A stretch of DNA of 64,000 nucleotides, from positions 283,638-347,637 of the forward strand of contig NZ_JGZP01000012.1 in the NCBI RefSeq assembly GCF_000741785.1, written 5' to 3'. Of this stretch, positions 17,556-27,443 are shown piece after piece. The position numbers and the translations under genes were made by a program. Position 1 is the first letter of the stretch. Each line of letters begins with the position of its first letter. A model generated the notes under the pieces. That model did not search any database and was not told the origin of the DNA. It saw nothing but the letters and a program-made list of their open reading frames with translations. The stretch is from Bifidobacterium stellenboschense (GTDB lineage Bacteria > Actinomycetota > Actinomycetes > Actinomycetales > Bifidobacteriaceae).

Positions 17556-18956
17556 ATGGATTCCGTCATGCCCGGACGCACGTCGTCGAAGCGTTCCATC
17601 ATCCCGATCATCGTGATGATGGTCGGCAGCTTCACCGCCATCCTCAACCAGACGCTGATGACCTCCGCCCTGCCGCATCTCATGCGCGAGTTCGGGGTGA
17701 CGAGCAACACGGCGCAATGGCTGAGCACCGGGTTCATGCTCACCAACGGCATCATGATCCCGGTCACCGCGTTCCTCATCCAGAAGTTCACGACGCGCCA
17801 GCTGTTCTTCTACGCGATCGGCATGTTCCTGTTCGGCACGCTCGTATGCACGTTCGCTCCCGGATTCTGGGTGCTGCTCGCCGGCCGCGTGCTGCAGGCG
17901 ACGGGCGCGGGCATCCTCATGCCGCTCCTGCAGACCGTGCTGTTCATCACGTTCCCGCCGGAGAAGCGCGGCGCGGCGATGGGCTGGTTCGGCCTGGTCA
18001 TCGCGTTCGCCCCGGCCCTGGGCCCCACCCTGTCCGGTCTCATCATCGACTTCCTGCCGTGGCGCTTCCTGTTCGTGCCGCTGATCGTCATCGCCGTCGT
18101 CGTGCTCGCCGCCGCAATCCCGACCGTGAGGAACGTGACCACGCGCACCGACCCGACCATCGACGTGTTCTCGATCGCCTTGTCGACGCTCGGCTTCGGC
18201 GGACTGCTGCTCGGGTTCAGCCTCGCCGGCCAGGAGGGCTGGACGTCGCCGCAGACGCTCGGCCCGCTCGCCGTGGGCACGGTCGCCCTGTGCGCGTTCA
18301 TCCACCGCCAGCTGCACCTGGCGCGGCCCATGCTCGACTTCCGCGTGTTCGCCAAGCCGATGTTCGCCCTGTCGATGCTCGTCATCGTGCTCGTGTTCGT
18401 CACGTTCATCTCGACGATGAACATCCTGCCCATGTTCATCCAGGATTCGCTGGGGATGACCGCGTTGCAGTCCGGACTGCTGCTCATGGGCGGCGGCGTG
18501 GCCGAAGGCGTGTTCAACCCGGTCGCCGGCCGCCTGTTCGACCGCGTGGGCATCCACCGCATCGCGCCGCCTGCGATCGCCGTGGTCGCCGTCGCCGCGT
18601 TCGCGCTCTCCCGCATGGGCGCGGACACGCCCGCATGGTGGCCGGCCGTGTTCTTCACGCTGATGATGGCGGGCGTTGCATTCTGCCTGATGCCGTTGAC
18701 CACCACCGCGCTCAACCAGCTGACCGGCCCGATGCTGCCGCACGGCACGGCGATGAACAATACGCTGCGCCAGACATGCGCGGCGATCGGCATCGCCGTC
18801 AACTTCACCATCATGACCACGAACACGCGTCCCGCATCCGTCGCCGGCTCCGCTGCCGCGGGTCTCGCGCACGGTGTGGATGCGGTGTTCGTCACGGCGA
18901 CCGTCGTGGCGTGCATGGCGTTCGTGTTGTCGCTGTTCGTGCGCGACCGGCGCTGA
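17556..18956 (+). CDS. MFS multidrug efflux transporter (DHA2, EmrB/QacA type)
   Basis: The 466 residues form about 14 membrane spans. The segment LNQTLMTSALPHLMREF in span 1 and the motif C-like GPTLSGLIIDFLPWRFLF are characteristic of DHA2 drug:proton antiporters. GAGGTT precedes ATG 17556. A LysR gene follows on the same strand after 71 bp and may regulate it. Substrates are unknown. Confidence 0.88.
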   Translation: MDSVMPGRTSSKRSIIPIIVMMVGSFTAILNQTLMTSALPHLMREFGVTSNTAQWLSTGFMLTNGIMIPVTAFLIQKFTTRQLFFYAIGMFLFGTLVCTFAPGFWVLLAGRVLQATGAGILMPLLQTVLFITFPPEKRGAAMGWFGLVIAFAPALGPTLSGLIIDFLPWRFLFVPLIVIAVVVLAAAIPTVRNVTTRTDPTIDVFSIALSTLGFGGLLLGFSLAGQEGWTSPQTLGPLAVGTVALCAFIHRQLHLARPMLDFRVFAKPMFALSMLVIVLVFVTFISTMNILPMFIQDSLGMTALQSGLLLMGGGVAEGVFNPVAGRLFDRVGIHRIAPPAIAVVAVAAFALSRMGADTPAWWPAVFFTLMMAGVAFCLMPLTTTALNQLTGPMLPHGTAMNNTLRQTCAAIGIAVNFTIMTTNTRPASVAGSAAAGLAHGVDAVFVTATVVACMAFVLSLFVRDRR

Positions 18957-18979
18957 ACCGCAGCCGCCCGTGGCACCTC

Positions 18980-18985
18980 TACAAT
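18980..18985 (+). promoter_or_regulatory. -10 element before the LysR gene
   Basis: TACAAT lies 43 bp before ATG 19028 in the short gap after the MFS gene, suggesting the regulator has its own promoter. Confidence 0.4.
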
Positions 18986-19027
18986 TGGTGGCATCACGGA
19001 CGAATCCCCATGCCGGAGGGCGGAACC

Positions 19028-19888
19028 ATGGAACTGCGCGTGCTCAAGTATTTCCTCGCGGTGGCCGAGGAGGGCAACATCACGTGGGCGGCGCAATTGC
19101 TGCGCATCTCCCAGCCGACGTTGTCACGCCAGTTGAAGCAGCTGGAGGAGGAGTTGGGCGTCACACTGTTCGAACGCGGGCCGCATGCGATCACGCTCAC
19201 CGAGGAGGGACGCCTGCTGCGCAACCGTGCGCAGACCATCGTCTCACTTGCGGACAAGACCGAGGTCGATCTGAAGCGTTCCACCGGGGATCTCTCCGGC
19301 GACATCACGGCCGGGTGTGGCGAAGTGGGCGGCATGTCGTATCTGGCGCGGCGCATGGCCGAATTCCGTAAAGCCCACCCGGCGGTGCGGTTCCATGTGG
19401 TCAGCACGACGGCCGACGTGATCCAGGACCAGCTCGAACAGGGGCTCATGGATTTCGGTCTGCTCGCCGATCCGGTGGATACCGAACGCTACGAATACCT
19501 GCATACGGGCATCAGCGACCATTGGTCTGCGATGGTGCCCGACGGGCATCCATTGCAGACTCGTGAATCGCTGGCGCCGTCCGACCTCGTGACCGAGCCG
19601 CTGCTGCTGCCGTCGCGCGAACCGGTGCGGCGCGTGGTGATGCACTGGTTCGGCTCGCTCGCCCCGCAGGCCGTCATCGCCGGCACGTGCAACCTGCCGG
19701 CGAACGGCGCGGCGATGGCGGCGAATGGGTTGGGCCTGTACCTGTGTCTCGACTACGGCGCCTCGTATCCGGGCGTGCGCGCGGTGCCGCTCACGCCCAT
19801 GTTCGAAAGCAGCTCCGTGCTCGTGTGGAAGAAACAGGGCGTCTCCTCCCCCGCAGCCGGCGCGTTCGCCCGGTTCCTGCGCGCATGA
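19028..19888 (+). CDS. LysR family transcriptional regulator
   Basis: The protein starts MELRVLKYFLAVAEEGNITW and has the classical LysR winged helix (ISQPTLSRQLKQLEEELGVT, FERG). A co-inducer binding domain follows to residue 286. ATG 19028 follows GGAGGGCGG. It is tandem with the MFS pump and convergent with the cupin gene. Regulators of this kind often accompany the cupin, flavodoxin and aldo/keto reductase genes found just downstream, so they are plausible targets. Confidence 0.9.
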   Translation: MELRVLKYFLAVAEEGNITWAAQLLRISQPTLSRQLKQLEEELGVTLFERGPHAITLTEEGRLLRNRAQTIVSLADKTEVDLKRSTGDLSGDITAGCGEVGGMSYLARRMAEFRKAHPAVRFHVVSTTADVIQDQLEQGLMDFGLLADPVDTERYEYLHTGISDHWSAMVPDGHPLQTRESLAPSDLVTEPLLLPSREPVRRVVMHWFGSLAPQAVIAGTCNLPANGAAMAANGLGLYLCLDYGASYPGVRAVPLTPMFESSSVLVWKKQGVSSPAAGAFARFLRA

Positions 19889-19913
19889 CGGCGCATGACG
19901 GAGAGGTGCCGGT

Positions 19914-20312
19914 TCAGGCGAGGTTGCGGTACGTCTCCTCGTCGACCGGTTCGAGCCATTCGTTGCTCGCACCCTCCTTCTTCGGCATGATGGCGACGTG
20001 CGCGAACGCCTCGTCGGGGGCCGCGCCATGCCAGTGCTTGGTTTCCGGCGGGATGTAGGCCACGTCGCCGGGCTTGAGCTCGACCGGCTCCCGGCCTTCG
20101 ATCTGGTAGTAGCCGCGTCCGCCCACGGCGAGAAGGATCTGGCATACGCCGTGGTGGATGTGCCAGTGGTTCGTGCAGCCCGGTTCGAACGTCACGTTCG
20201 CGACGTTGACCTGGTCGTCGCCGGCGAGGGGCGCGAGGTAGCTCCGGCCTTCGAAGTACCGCGCGTACGCGTCGTTCGGCTCCCCCATCGGGAAGGCGCT
20301 CGGGTTCTCCAT
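19914..20312 (-). CDS. Cupin domain protein
   Basis: A single conserved barrel of 132 residues carries the metal-binding cupin motif 1 (NHWHIHHGVCQILL) and motif 2 (PGDVAYIPPETKHWHGA). The start has AAAGGA upstream. Small cupins of this type are linked to redox or quinone metabolism and often travel with flavodoxin and aldo/keto reductase genes, both present within 5 kb. The reaction is not determined. Confidence 0.88.
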   Translation of the reverse strand: MENPSAFPMGEPNDAYARYFEGRSYLAPLAGDDQVNVANVTFEPGCTNHWHIHHGVCQILLAVGGRGYYQIEGREPVELKPGDVAYIPPETKHWHGAAPDEAFAHVAIMPKKEGASNEWLEPVDEETYRNLA

Positions 20313-20435
20313 GATGTTTCGTCCTTTCGTGTCTTTCTTTCTTGTCGTTGTCGATGTCCATTACACGCCCGTCATCGCGTTCCCGCCAATAGCGTCGCCT
20401 CATGCACGGCCATGCCCCGGGCGTATGGTGGAGGC

Positions 20436-21359
20436 ATGCGCATCATCGAACGGTTCTGCCGGGGCAAGCACGCCGACCAGTCGTTGAACGAGGACGGTCT
20501 CGTCGTCACGGAGGATTTCGCCGCCGTGGTGGACGGGGTGACGGGCAAGAGTCTGCGGCATCTGTGGCGACCCAGCGGCGGCGTGGTCGCGAAGGACCTG
20601 CTGGCGAGCGCGATCGCCGTATTGCCTCGCGAGGCTTCGATGCGTGAGGTGCAGCGGGTGCTTGATGGCCGTTTGCGTGATGAGTATGCGCGATTCGCGG
20701 CCGTGCATGGCGATGTGTCCTCATGCGATGTGTCCTCAGGCGACGTGTCTTCGCGCGTGTTCGAGGTGGAGCCGTGGGAGCGTCTTCAGGCGAATGCGGT
20801 GGTCTATAGCGTGTTTCGGCGTGAGGTGTGGCTGTTTGGTGATTGTCAGGTCATGGTGGATGGGGTGCGGACGCCGACGTTGAAGCGTGTGGATGAGTTG
20901 CTTGGGGAGTTGCGTTCGTTCGCCGCGCGGGCGTTGGCGTTGCGGGCGGATGCGGAGATGCGATGCTCCGACGGTCCGGAGACCGTGGCGACGGATGGCT
21001 CAGCACGCTCCTCCCATGTCGACGGTTCCGGAGATCCGGCGCGTGACATGATCATGCCGTTTCTGCGGTTGCAGTCGGAGTTCGCTAATCGGCGTGGGGA
21101 GTATGGGTATTTCGTGTTCGATGGGTTTACGGATCCGGAGTATCCGATTCGTGTCGTGCCGGTGGAGCCGGGTGCCGAGGTGGTGCTTGCATCGGATGGG
21201 TATCCGTTGCTGCGCTCCACGTTGGCAGGATCGGAGGCGGAGTTGGGGCGTCTGCGTCGTGAGGATCCGGGGCTTGTGCGTGAGTTTCGGAGTACGAAGG
21301 GGTTCACGGCGGGGCTGGAGTCGTTCGATGACCGCACGTATCTGCGGTTCATCGCGTGA
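20436..21359 (+). CDS. PP2C-like phosphatase domain protein
   Basis: The 307-residue product has three short acidic motifs in PP2C order: NEDGLVVTEDFAAVVDG near the start, WLFGDCQVMVDG in the middle and VVLASDGYPLL near the end. In PP2C phosphatases these Asp residues bind two metal ions, but overall similarity is weak, so the activity is inferred. TATGGT ends seven bases before ATG 20436, a leaderless arrangement in which the transcript would start at or next to the ATG; GGAGG also lies there but too close to act as a normal site. No membrane segment is seen. Confidence 0.6.
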   Translation: MRIIERFCRGKHADQSLNEDGLVVTEDFAAVVDGVTGKSLRHLWRPSGGVVAKDLLASAIAVLPREASMREVQRVLDGRLRDEYARFAAVHGDVSSCDVSSGDVSSRVFEVEPWERLQANAVVYSVFRREVWLFGDCQVMVDGVRTPTLKRVDELLGELRSFAARALALRADAEMRCSDGPETVATDGSARSSHVDGSGDPARDMIMPFLRLQSEFANRRGEYGYFVFDGFTDPEYPIRVVPVEPGAEVVLASDGYPLLRSTLAGSEAELGRLRREDPGLVREFRSTKGFTAGLESFDDRTYLRFIA

Positions 21360-21467
21360 GGTGCGTCCCGTATAGCCGGCGGGCATGGGGGTGTATCGAA
21401 CGACACTATTGGCTGGTTCTTTCCGACCGCGGTTCAATGGGACCGACTTGTGGAAAGGACCGTAATC

Positions 21468-22052
21468 ATGAGTGTCGTCATGGCCGACCCTACAATCGAC
21501 ATCCTCGCCCGAGACAGAGGCGGCGAGCCCGTCGACCCCGCCGAACCGGGGTATGCCGTCATCGGTGCGACCATCACGGAGACGAAGCGGCTGTGCGTGG
21601 AACTCAATACGGGCGGCTATCACGAGCCGGGCGAGGTCCATGCGATGTTCGAGCGGATCGTGGGGCATCCGGTTGACCCGTCGTTCCGTCTTAATCCGCC
21701 GTTCTACACGGATTTCGGCCGGAACATCGAGGTCGGCAGGGACGTGTTCGTCAATTGGGGGTGCACGCTGGTGGATCGCGGCGGCATCTCGATTGGGGAT
21801 GGTTCGTTCCTGGGGCCGAACGTGCAGCTCATCACCATCAACCACATGCGCGATCCGCTGCGGCGGGCGACGACCGTCTCGAAGCCGATCCGTATCGGCG
21901 CGCACGTGTGGATCGGCGCGGGCGCAATCGTGCTGCAGGATGTGACGATCGGCGACGGCGCGATCGTCGGGGCCGGGGCGGTCGTCACGCATGACGTGCC
22001 GGCGGGTGCGATCGTCGCCGGGGTACCTGCCAAGATCATCGGCCACGTGTGA
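21468..22052 (+). CDS. Sugar O-acetyltransferase (left-handed beta-helix)
   Basis: The C-terminal 110 residues consist of hexapeptide repeats (for example [16 protein letters not shown] and [15 protein letters not shown]) followed by VPAKIIG, the signature of maltose/galactoside O-acetyltransferases. It transfers acetyl from acetyl-CoA to a sugar hydroxyl as a trimer in the cytoplasm. ATG 21468 has GGAAAGGA upstream; the Met codon at 21480 is an alternative. It lies directly before the aldo/keto reductase gene on the same strand. Confidence 0.88.
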   Translation: MSVVMADPTIDILARDRGGEPVDPAEPGYAVIGATITETKRLCVELNTGGYHEPGEVHAMFERIVGHPVDPSFRLNPPFYTDFGRNIEVGRDVFVNWGCTLVDRGGISIGDGSFLGPNVQLITINHMRDPLRRATTVSKPIRIGAHVWIGAGAIVLQDVTIGDGAIVGAGAVVTHDVPAGAIVAGVPAKIIGHV

Positions 22053-22068
22053 CGTTCCGGTGCCGTGA

Positions 22069-23220
<1,152 letters not shown>

Positions 23221-23287
23221 CGAGCAGCAAAGCGGCCTGCGATCCGGTTGACCGACACAGATACATGTGCAGAAACTACTCACATAG

Positions 23288-23321
23288 TAGTAAATATGGC
23301 ATTGTTTAACGAATATTACTA
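23288..23321. promoter_or_regulatory. AT-rich inverted repeat before the HipB-like gene
   Basis: TAGTAAATAT and ATATTACTA flank a 15-base spacer immediately before the start of the HTH gene. Antitoxins of the HipB type bind dyads in their own promoter, so this is a plausible autoregulatory operator. Confidence 0.4.
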
Positions 23322-23325
23322 ATAT

Positions 23326-23631
23326 ATGAGTATGTTTGATTTGTTGGATGAGCCCATGCCGGGCGACGTGATGGCCGGTGTCGCCGATCGTATGGTCAAA
23401 CGGCGCAAGGAGCACGGCATGACGCAGTCCGCATTGGCGGAGAAGTCCGGCGTGAGCTTGGGATCAATCAGGAGGTTCGAGCAATCGCATGAGATCTCCT
23501 TCGGCTCGCTGGTGAACATCGCCTTCGCACTGCGTTGCGAACGGGATTTCGACGCGTTGTTCGCACAGCCGTACTATGCGACCATCGACGATGTCACCGC
23601 AGCCGCACGACGGAACGGAGGCCGCGCATGA
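23326..23631 (+). CDS. HipB-like XRE family antitoxin
   Basis: This 101-residue protein has an XRE/Cro helix-turn-helix (MTQSALAEKSGVSLGSIRRF) and overlaps the following HipA-like frame by four bases (ATGA), the usual hipBA arrangement. In intact systems it binds DNA and neutralises the HipA kinase. The partner here is internally deleted, so this is probably an orphaned regulator. No clear ribosome binding site is present and the start could be at the second Met. Confidence 0.75.
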   Translation: MSMFDLLDEPMPGDVMAGVADRMVKRRKEHGMTQSALAEKSGVSLGSIRRFEQSHEISFGSLVNIAFALRCERDFDALFAQPYYATIDDVTAAARRNGGRA

Positions 23632-24074
23632 CCAACCCATTGCCGGATCTTGACCGGATTCGAGTCACATATGTCGGGGAATCGGTCGGTACGCTCACCA
23701 TGTCCCCGAACCGCACCCTGGCATTCGCCTACGATTGGACGTGGCTGACGCACGGATTCTCCATCAGCCCGTTGAGTCTGCCGTTGCAGGAAGGTATGTT
23801 CATCGGCAACCGTGACGACCACGCGAAGAACTTCTCCTACCTGTACGACCGGGAGCACGCCGTCTGGCGGCTCTCCCCCGCCTACGATCTGACCGAGAAC
23901 CCCGGCATCAACGGCGAGCACACCACGGCGGTCAACGGCAAGGGGCGGGGCATCACGCTCGCCGACCTGGCAGGCATCGGCGTCAAGGCCGGCATCCCGC
24001 GCGCCCGCTGCCTGTCCATCGCCAAGGACATGCGGGAGTGCGTCGCCGACGCCGGCTTCACCGTGCGCGCCTGA
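23628..24074 (+). pseudogene. HipA-like kinase with large internal deletion
   Basis: The frame encodes 148 residues where HipA kinases have about 400-440. The first 45 residues match the N-terminal HipA segment (VGTL to FSISPLSLPL). It then jumps in frame to IGNRDDHAKNFSYLYD, the catalytic loop, and SPAYDL, the metal-binding loop. Everything between, including the nucleotide-binding lobe, is missing, and the C-terminus is short. It is therefore unlikely to phosphorylate anything. Confidence 0.8.
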
Positions 24075-24080
24075 TCAGAT

Positions 24081-24560
24081 TCACAAGGCGAGACCGTCGA
24101 CCCACTTGGCGAGCTTGGCCTCGCTTTCGGAGGCGGCGACGCGGCGTCCCGGCACCCAACGGGCGGCGGGCGCGGAGTCGTGCAATTGCACGCCGTCGGC
24201 GCCTCGCGTGCTGGAACCGGACGTGGCGAACGTCACGATGGTTCTGCCTGCCCAATCCTCGCTTTCGAGGAACGTGCGCACCACGCGCGGCGCGGTCTCC
24301 CACCACAGCGGGTAGCCGACGAACACCACGTCGTAGCCGCTGACGTCGATCGGTCCGGCGAGCGCCGGGCGTATGTCGCGGTGCGTGTGCTCCACGCTGG
24401 AACGGCTGGACGCGTCGCGCCAGTCGATGTCGGCGGCCGTGTACGGCTGTGCCGGTCGAATCTCCTTCAGGTCCGCGCCGATGGCGTGCGCGAGGCGTTC
24501 GGCCACGCCGCGCGTGGTGCCGGTGGCGGAGAAATAGGTGACGAGCATACGCTTGCTCAT
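24081..24560 (-). CDS. Flavodoxin
   Basis: The 159-residue protein begins MLVTYFSATGTTRGVAERLA, the FMN phosphate-binding loop, and continues with YDVVFVGYPLWWETAPR and TFATSGSS, both flavodoxin loops. It is a small FMN electron carrier or quinone reductase in the cytoplasm. GGAAAGGA precedes ATG 24560. Confidence 0.9.
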   Translation of the reverse strand: MSKRMLVTYFSATGTTRGVAERLAHAIGADLKEIRPAQPYTAADIDWRDASSRSSVEHTHRDIRPALAGPIDVSGYDVVFVGYPLWWETAPRVVRTFLESEDWAGRTIVTFATSGSSTRGADGVQLHDSAPAARWVPGRRVAASESEAKLAKWVDGLAL

Positions 24561-24735
24561 GATGGTTCCTTTCCGTGAAGGTCATGGCTACGTGCCACGG
24601 GTCTTGGACCGCATGCAGCTTCTATTCCGTATTACACCGCATCCTCATCATGTCGGCCAATAGCGTCGTTCGATGTCCTGTCATGCGTCACGGGCATGGG
24701 GTTCGCGCTCCCGGCCGGCCTATACGATGGCGCGT

Positions 24736-25227
24736 ATGCAGTTGACGGTGAAACGGTTCGAGGAATTGAGCGCGGCGGAACTCTACGAGATCTACCGCGT
24801 GCGCGTGGCGGTGTTCGTGGTGGAGCAGCGGTGCGCCTATCAGGAGGTGGATGAGGCGGACCGGCGCTGCTGGCATGTGTTCCTGCATGATGAGGACGGT
24901 ATCGCTGCCTATTGCCGCGTGATCGATCCGGGCATCACATTCCCGGAGGTCTCGATCGGCCGCGTGCTGGCGACGCGGCGCCATCAGGGACTCGGTACGC
25001 GTATCGTGCGCGAGGGACTTCGGATGGCGCGGGAGCGCATGCATGCGGACGCCGTGCATATCGAGGCGCAGACGTACGCGCGTGGATTGTATGAGCAGCT
25101 CGGGTTCACGCAGGTCTCGGACGAGTTCCTCGAGGACGGCATCCCCCATATCGGCATGATGTGGCGGGCGCGACGTCCGGTAGTGACCACGTATGACGGC
25201 GAAGCCTCTCCCCATCCTGAGGTCTAA
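24736..25227 (+). CDS. GNAT family N-acetyltransferase (ElaA-like)
   Basis: The sequence RVRVAVFVVEQRCAYQEVDEAD near the start is typical of ElaA-like GNAT proteins, and RVLATRRHQGLGTRIV is the acetyl-CoA pyrophosphate loop. The product has 163 residues. TACGAT ends seven bases before ATG 24736, so the mRNA is probably leaderless; a second in-frame ATG at 24727 lies inside the -10 and is less likely. The acceptor substrate is unknown. Confidence 0.87.
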   Translation: MQLTVKRFEELSAAELYEIYRVRVAVFVVEQRCAYQEVDEADRRCWHVFLHDEDGIAAYCRVIDPGITFPEVSIGRVLATRRHQGLGTRIVREGLRMARERMHADAVHIEAQTYARGLYEQLGFTQVSDEFLEDGIPHIGMMWRARRPVVTTYDGEASPHPEV

Positions 25228-25283
25228 TCAGGTAGAGCAATTGGTGTGCCACATCTAGGTCACGGCACACCGCCAGAAAGCAG

Positions 25284-25580
25284 TCAGACAGCAGCAAACT
25301 CGCGCATTAACGCGTGGCGCACAAGCGCGTCAGCCGAAACGCCACGCCGCTTCGCCACAGCATCCAATATCGCCGACACGTCCGCACTCATTGAAAACGT
25401 TCGGCTTACTGGATCGGCCGGTGCGACATCGAACACCTGATCTGAAAACACCGGATCTGGCGCACCGGCCGACGCATACCCGGCCAGGTAAGCGTTAATC
25501 ATGCTAAGCAAGTTGTCGCCCCTGCTTTTGGCCACAGCTGCAGCCGCGGCATAAGCCGGCAGGCTTTCAACCATCGTCAT
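25284..25580 (-). CDS. Small protein with ribbon-helix-helix-like C-terminus
   Basis: The 98-residue protein has an Ala-rich first half and a C-terminal segment RTFSMSADVSAILDAVAKRR followed by SADALVRHALMREFA, resembling a CopG/Arc DNA-binding fold as found in antitoxins. ATG 25580 has GGAAGGTGG upstream. No toxin gene is adjacent, so it may be a solitary regulator or an orphan antitoxin. Confidence 0.65.
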   Translation of the reverse strand: MTMVESLPAYAAAAAVAKSRGDNLLSMINAYLAGYASAGAPDPVFSDQVFDVAPADPVSRTFSMSADVSAILDAVAKRRGVSADALVRHALMREFAAV

Positions 25581-25856
25581 AACACACCACCTTCCACTAG
25601 TAGTTTCCAGTGTATCCCGCATGCCTCGGAACGCACCATAGGTTCATACCCACGACACGAAGACGCAAGCTAAAGGTAGCTGAAAGGCACGGCTCGCACG
25701 TATGATTGACGTTCGGACCAAATAGCAGGTCAGTGTCCGATAAGACACGTCCGTATATACTGAAAGCGCCAAGGCTTTTCTATCTCTCGAACCCGTTATT
25801 GGCTCTGGGGTCTGAGAAGCCTCTGTTTCATGGTATTATCTCCCCCTGTAGACAGA

Positions 25857-25888
25857 AGCGGCCGCAAGTCGTAAGACTTACGGCCGCT
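25857..25888. terminator. Terminator-like hairpin
   Basis: AGCGGCCG-C-AAGTC and GACTT-A-CGGCCGCT form a 13-pair stem with one mismatch and a 4-base loop inside the repeat-bounded segment. Confidence 0.5.
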
Positions 25889-26163
25889 CGGCTTACCCCA
25901 CCATGGTTACGGAATCGTCGTGGTTTTCTGCGTGTTTTGGCGTGTGAGTGATTGCCGTCTTGGTCGCGTCTAGTCTCAGCGGTAGTTGACGCATGTCTCG
26001 GGGCATGGTTGACGCCGTGCCGTTTCGCCGGGATGGGCTTGACGAGGGGAGCATGCATGATTGTCTTCGTCGGTCGGACGATCGCATCATTCACCGTGCC
26101 CGTCCGGATTCGCGCGCGTCCCGGCGACGTTGTGCGCATCGTCCTTGTGGTTGACGGTTTCGT

Positions 26164-26293
26164 CCCCGCCGGCGGGGGCTCCCGGCGAAGCCGGGTGGGG
26201 GTGGTCCACGCGACGAGCGCATAGCCATACGACCATTGCGGCTACGCAACCACCCTCGGTCATGCTCCGCATGACCGCTCCGCCAGCGGGAGC
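26164..26293. repeat. Dispersed GC-rich inverted repeat, diverged copy
   Basis: The left arm (26164-26206) and right arm (26248-26292) share the layout of the 7071-7190 element: a CCGGCGGGGGCT box, an internal hairpin, then GGGTGGT. They are arranged as an imperfect inverted pair around a 41-base centre. Confidence 0.65.
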
Positions 26294-26634
26294 CGGTGAG
26301 ATACCGGCATGCCCCAAGACCAGAGCCGTTCCAAGCCCAAGCCCACCACCAACCTCTACACGCCGACATACGAAAAGCACGTCGTCTTCGCTCTGACAGA
26401 CCTCCATGCGTATCAGTGCAACACCATGCATGGGAGCGGGCTGTCTGGATTCGTCCTGTGAATTGATCTCGACCGGATGAACCGTCTGCAATGGGATTGG
26501 GAAACACTGTTCCAGTCCGGTCATGCATCCACTGACAGCATCCACTGAGAGCACACATGTCGGAAAACCACGGAAAACCCGTGAAGAAGGCCCGCAACAT
26601 GCGATCGAATAGGAGAAGCACGCAATCGGTGCGA

Positions 26635-26676
26635 CGGCTGCCGTTCCGCCGCATATCAGATCGGGAACGGCAGCCG
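26635..26676. terminator. 13-bp perfect hairpin
   Basis: CGGCTGCCGTTCC pairs with GGAACGGCAGCCG around 16 bases, near the right end of the repeat-bounded segment. It may block read-through into the oxidoreductase gene at 26833. Confidence 0.5.
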
Positions 26677-26832
26677 CGGAGGTATAACCGCGATTGCCGC
26701 ATCACCTGTGTCTTATCGGACACTGGGTTGCCAGTGGCCTCCATAACCCACAAGAACCACAGCGATGCGCGAAACCCCGGTATCATCGACAGGGAGCATC
26801 CATTCGATCATCAACCGTTGGAGGTGTCCGTC

Positions 26833-27357
26833 ATGAGGACGTTGGTCCTGGTGTTCCATCCCGATCTCGAAGGCGCGTCGCGCGCCAACAAGGCGCTGGT
26901 CCGGGCGGCGCGCGAACTGCCCGATGATACCGTGACCGTGCGCGATGTGTATGCGCTGTACCCGGACGGCGTGATTGACGTGGCCGCCGAACAGCGGCTC
27001 GTCGAGGCGCATGACCGCATCGTGATGGAATTCCCGCTCTACTGGTATTCGGCGCCCGCCCTGCTCAAGGAGTGGGAGGACAAGGTGCTGGCGTTCGGCT
27101 GGGCGTACGGCCCCGGCGGCGAGGCGCTGGCCGGCAAGGAGATCGCGGTCGTCACCACTGCCGGCGGTCCGGAATCCGAATACGTGGAGGAGGACGGCGG
27201 TGCCACGATGCGCGAGGTGCTCTCCCCCTACCGGATGATGGCCCGCTACACGCACGCCGTGTGGAAGGAACCGTTCGTCGTCTTCGAGTCCATGGAACTG
27301 TCTGACGAGGCGTTGGTCACGACGGGCCGGAAATACCAAGCATTCCTTACCGACTGA
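26833..27357 (+). CDS. NAD(P)H-dependent oxidoreductase (flavodoxin fold, copy 1)
   Basis: The 174-residue protein begins RTLVLVFHPDLEGASRANKA and has the conserved FPLYWYSAPALLKEWEDKVL and GWAYGPGG loops of the MdaB/KefF/YwrO group, which bind FMN or FAD and reduce quinones with NAD(P)H. GGAGGT stands before ATG 26833. A close relative lies at 29281. It is convergent with an MFS pump, separated by a shared terminator. Confidence 0.9.
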   Translation: MRTLVLVFHPDLEGASRANKALVRAARELPDDTVTVRDVYALYPDGVIDVAAEQRLVEAHDRIVMEFPLYWYSAPALLKEWEDKVLAFGWAYGPGGEALAGKEIAVVTTAGGPESEYVEEDGGATMREVLSPYRMMARYTHAVWKEPFVVFESMELSDEALVTTGRKYQAFLTD

Positions 27358-27373
27358 CGATTGTTCGGAGGGC

Positions 27374-27399
27374 GGTGAGCCGGGTTGCCGGCTCACCGT
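27374..27399. terminator. Bidirectional terminator
   Basis: CGGTGAGCCGG and CCGGCTCACCG form an 11-bp stem around a GTTG loop between the convergent oxidoreductase and MFS genes. Confidence 0.75.
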
Positions 27400-27443
27400 A
27401 CGTGACTGACGGCGTCCACGAACGCGACGGCCGCCGCCCCCGA

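Larger units (their letters stand above)
25731..26725. mobile_element. 995-bp segment with 18-bp terminal inverted repeats
   Basis: CAGTGTCCGATAAGACAC at 25731-25748 occurs as an exact reverse complement at 26708-26725. A GGT triplet flanks both outer ends, possibly a 3-bp target duplication. No transposase frame survives inside. This fits a non-autonomous or decayed insertion sequence. The family is not recognised. Confidence 0.55.
25623..26832. other. 1.2-kb region without convincing genes
   Basis: No frame here combines a ribosome binding site with protein-like composition. The region holds an inverted-repeat-bounded 995-bp segment, one dispersed palindromic repeat and two strong hairpins, each listed separately. 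It looks like the scar of an old insertion. The ribosome binding site GGAGGT for the next gene lies at its right end. Confidence 0.6.

Noticed and set aside
25230..25283. Possible tRNA-like stretch (GTAGAGCAATTGG) after the GNAT gene
   Set aside because: No acceptor stem, T-arm GTTCRA or cloverleaf can be drawn around it.
26091..26786. 231-codon minus-strand frame in the gene-free region
   Set aside because: It crosses the dispersed repeat and a hairpin, has no ribosome binding site and an unnatural Arg/Trp/Cys-rich composition.
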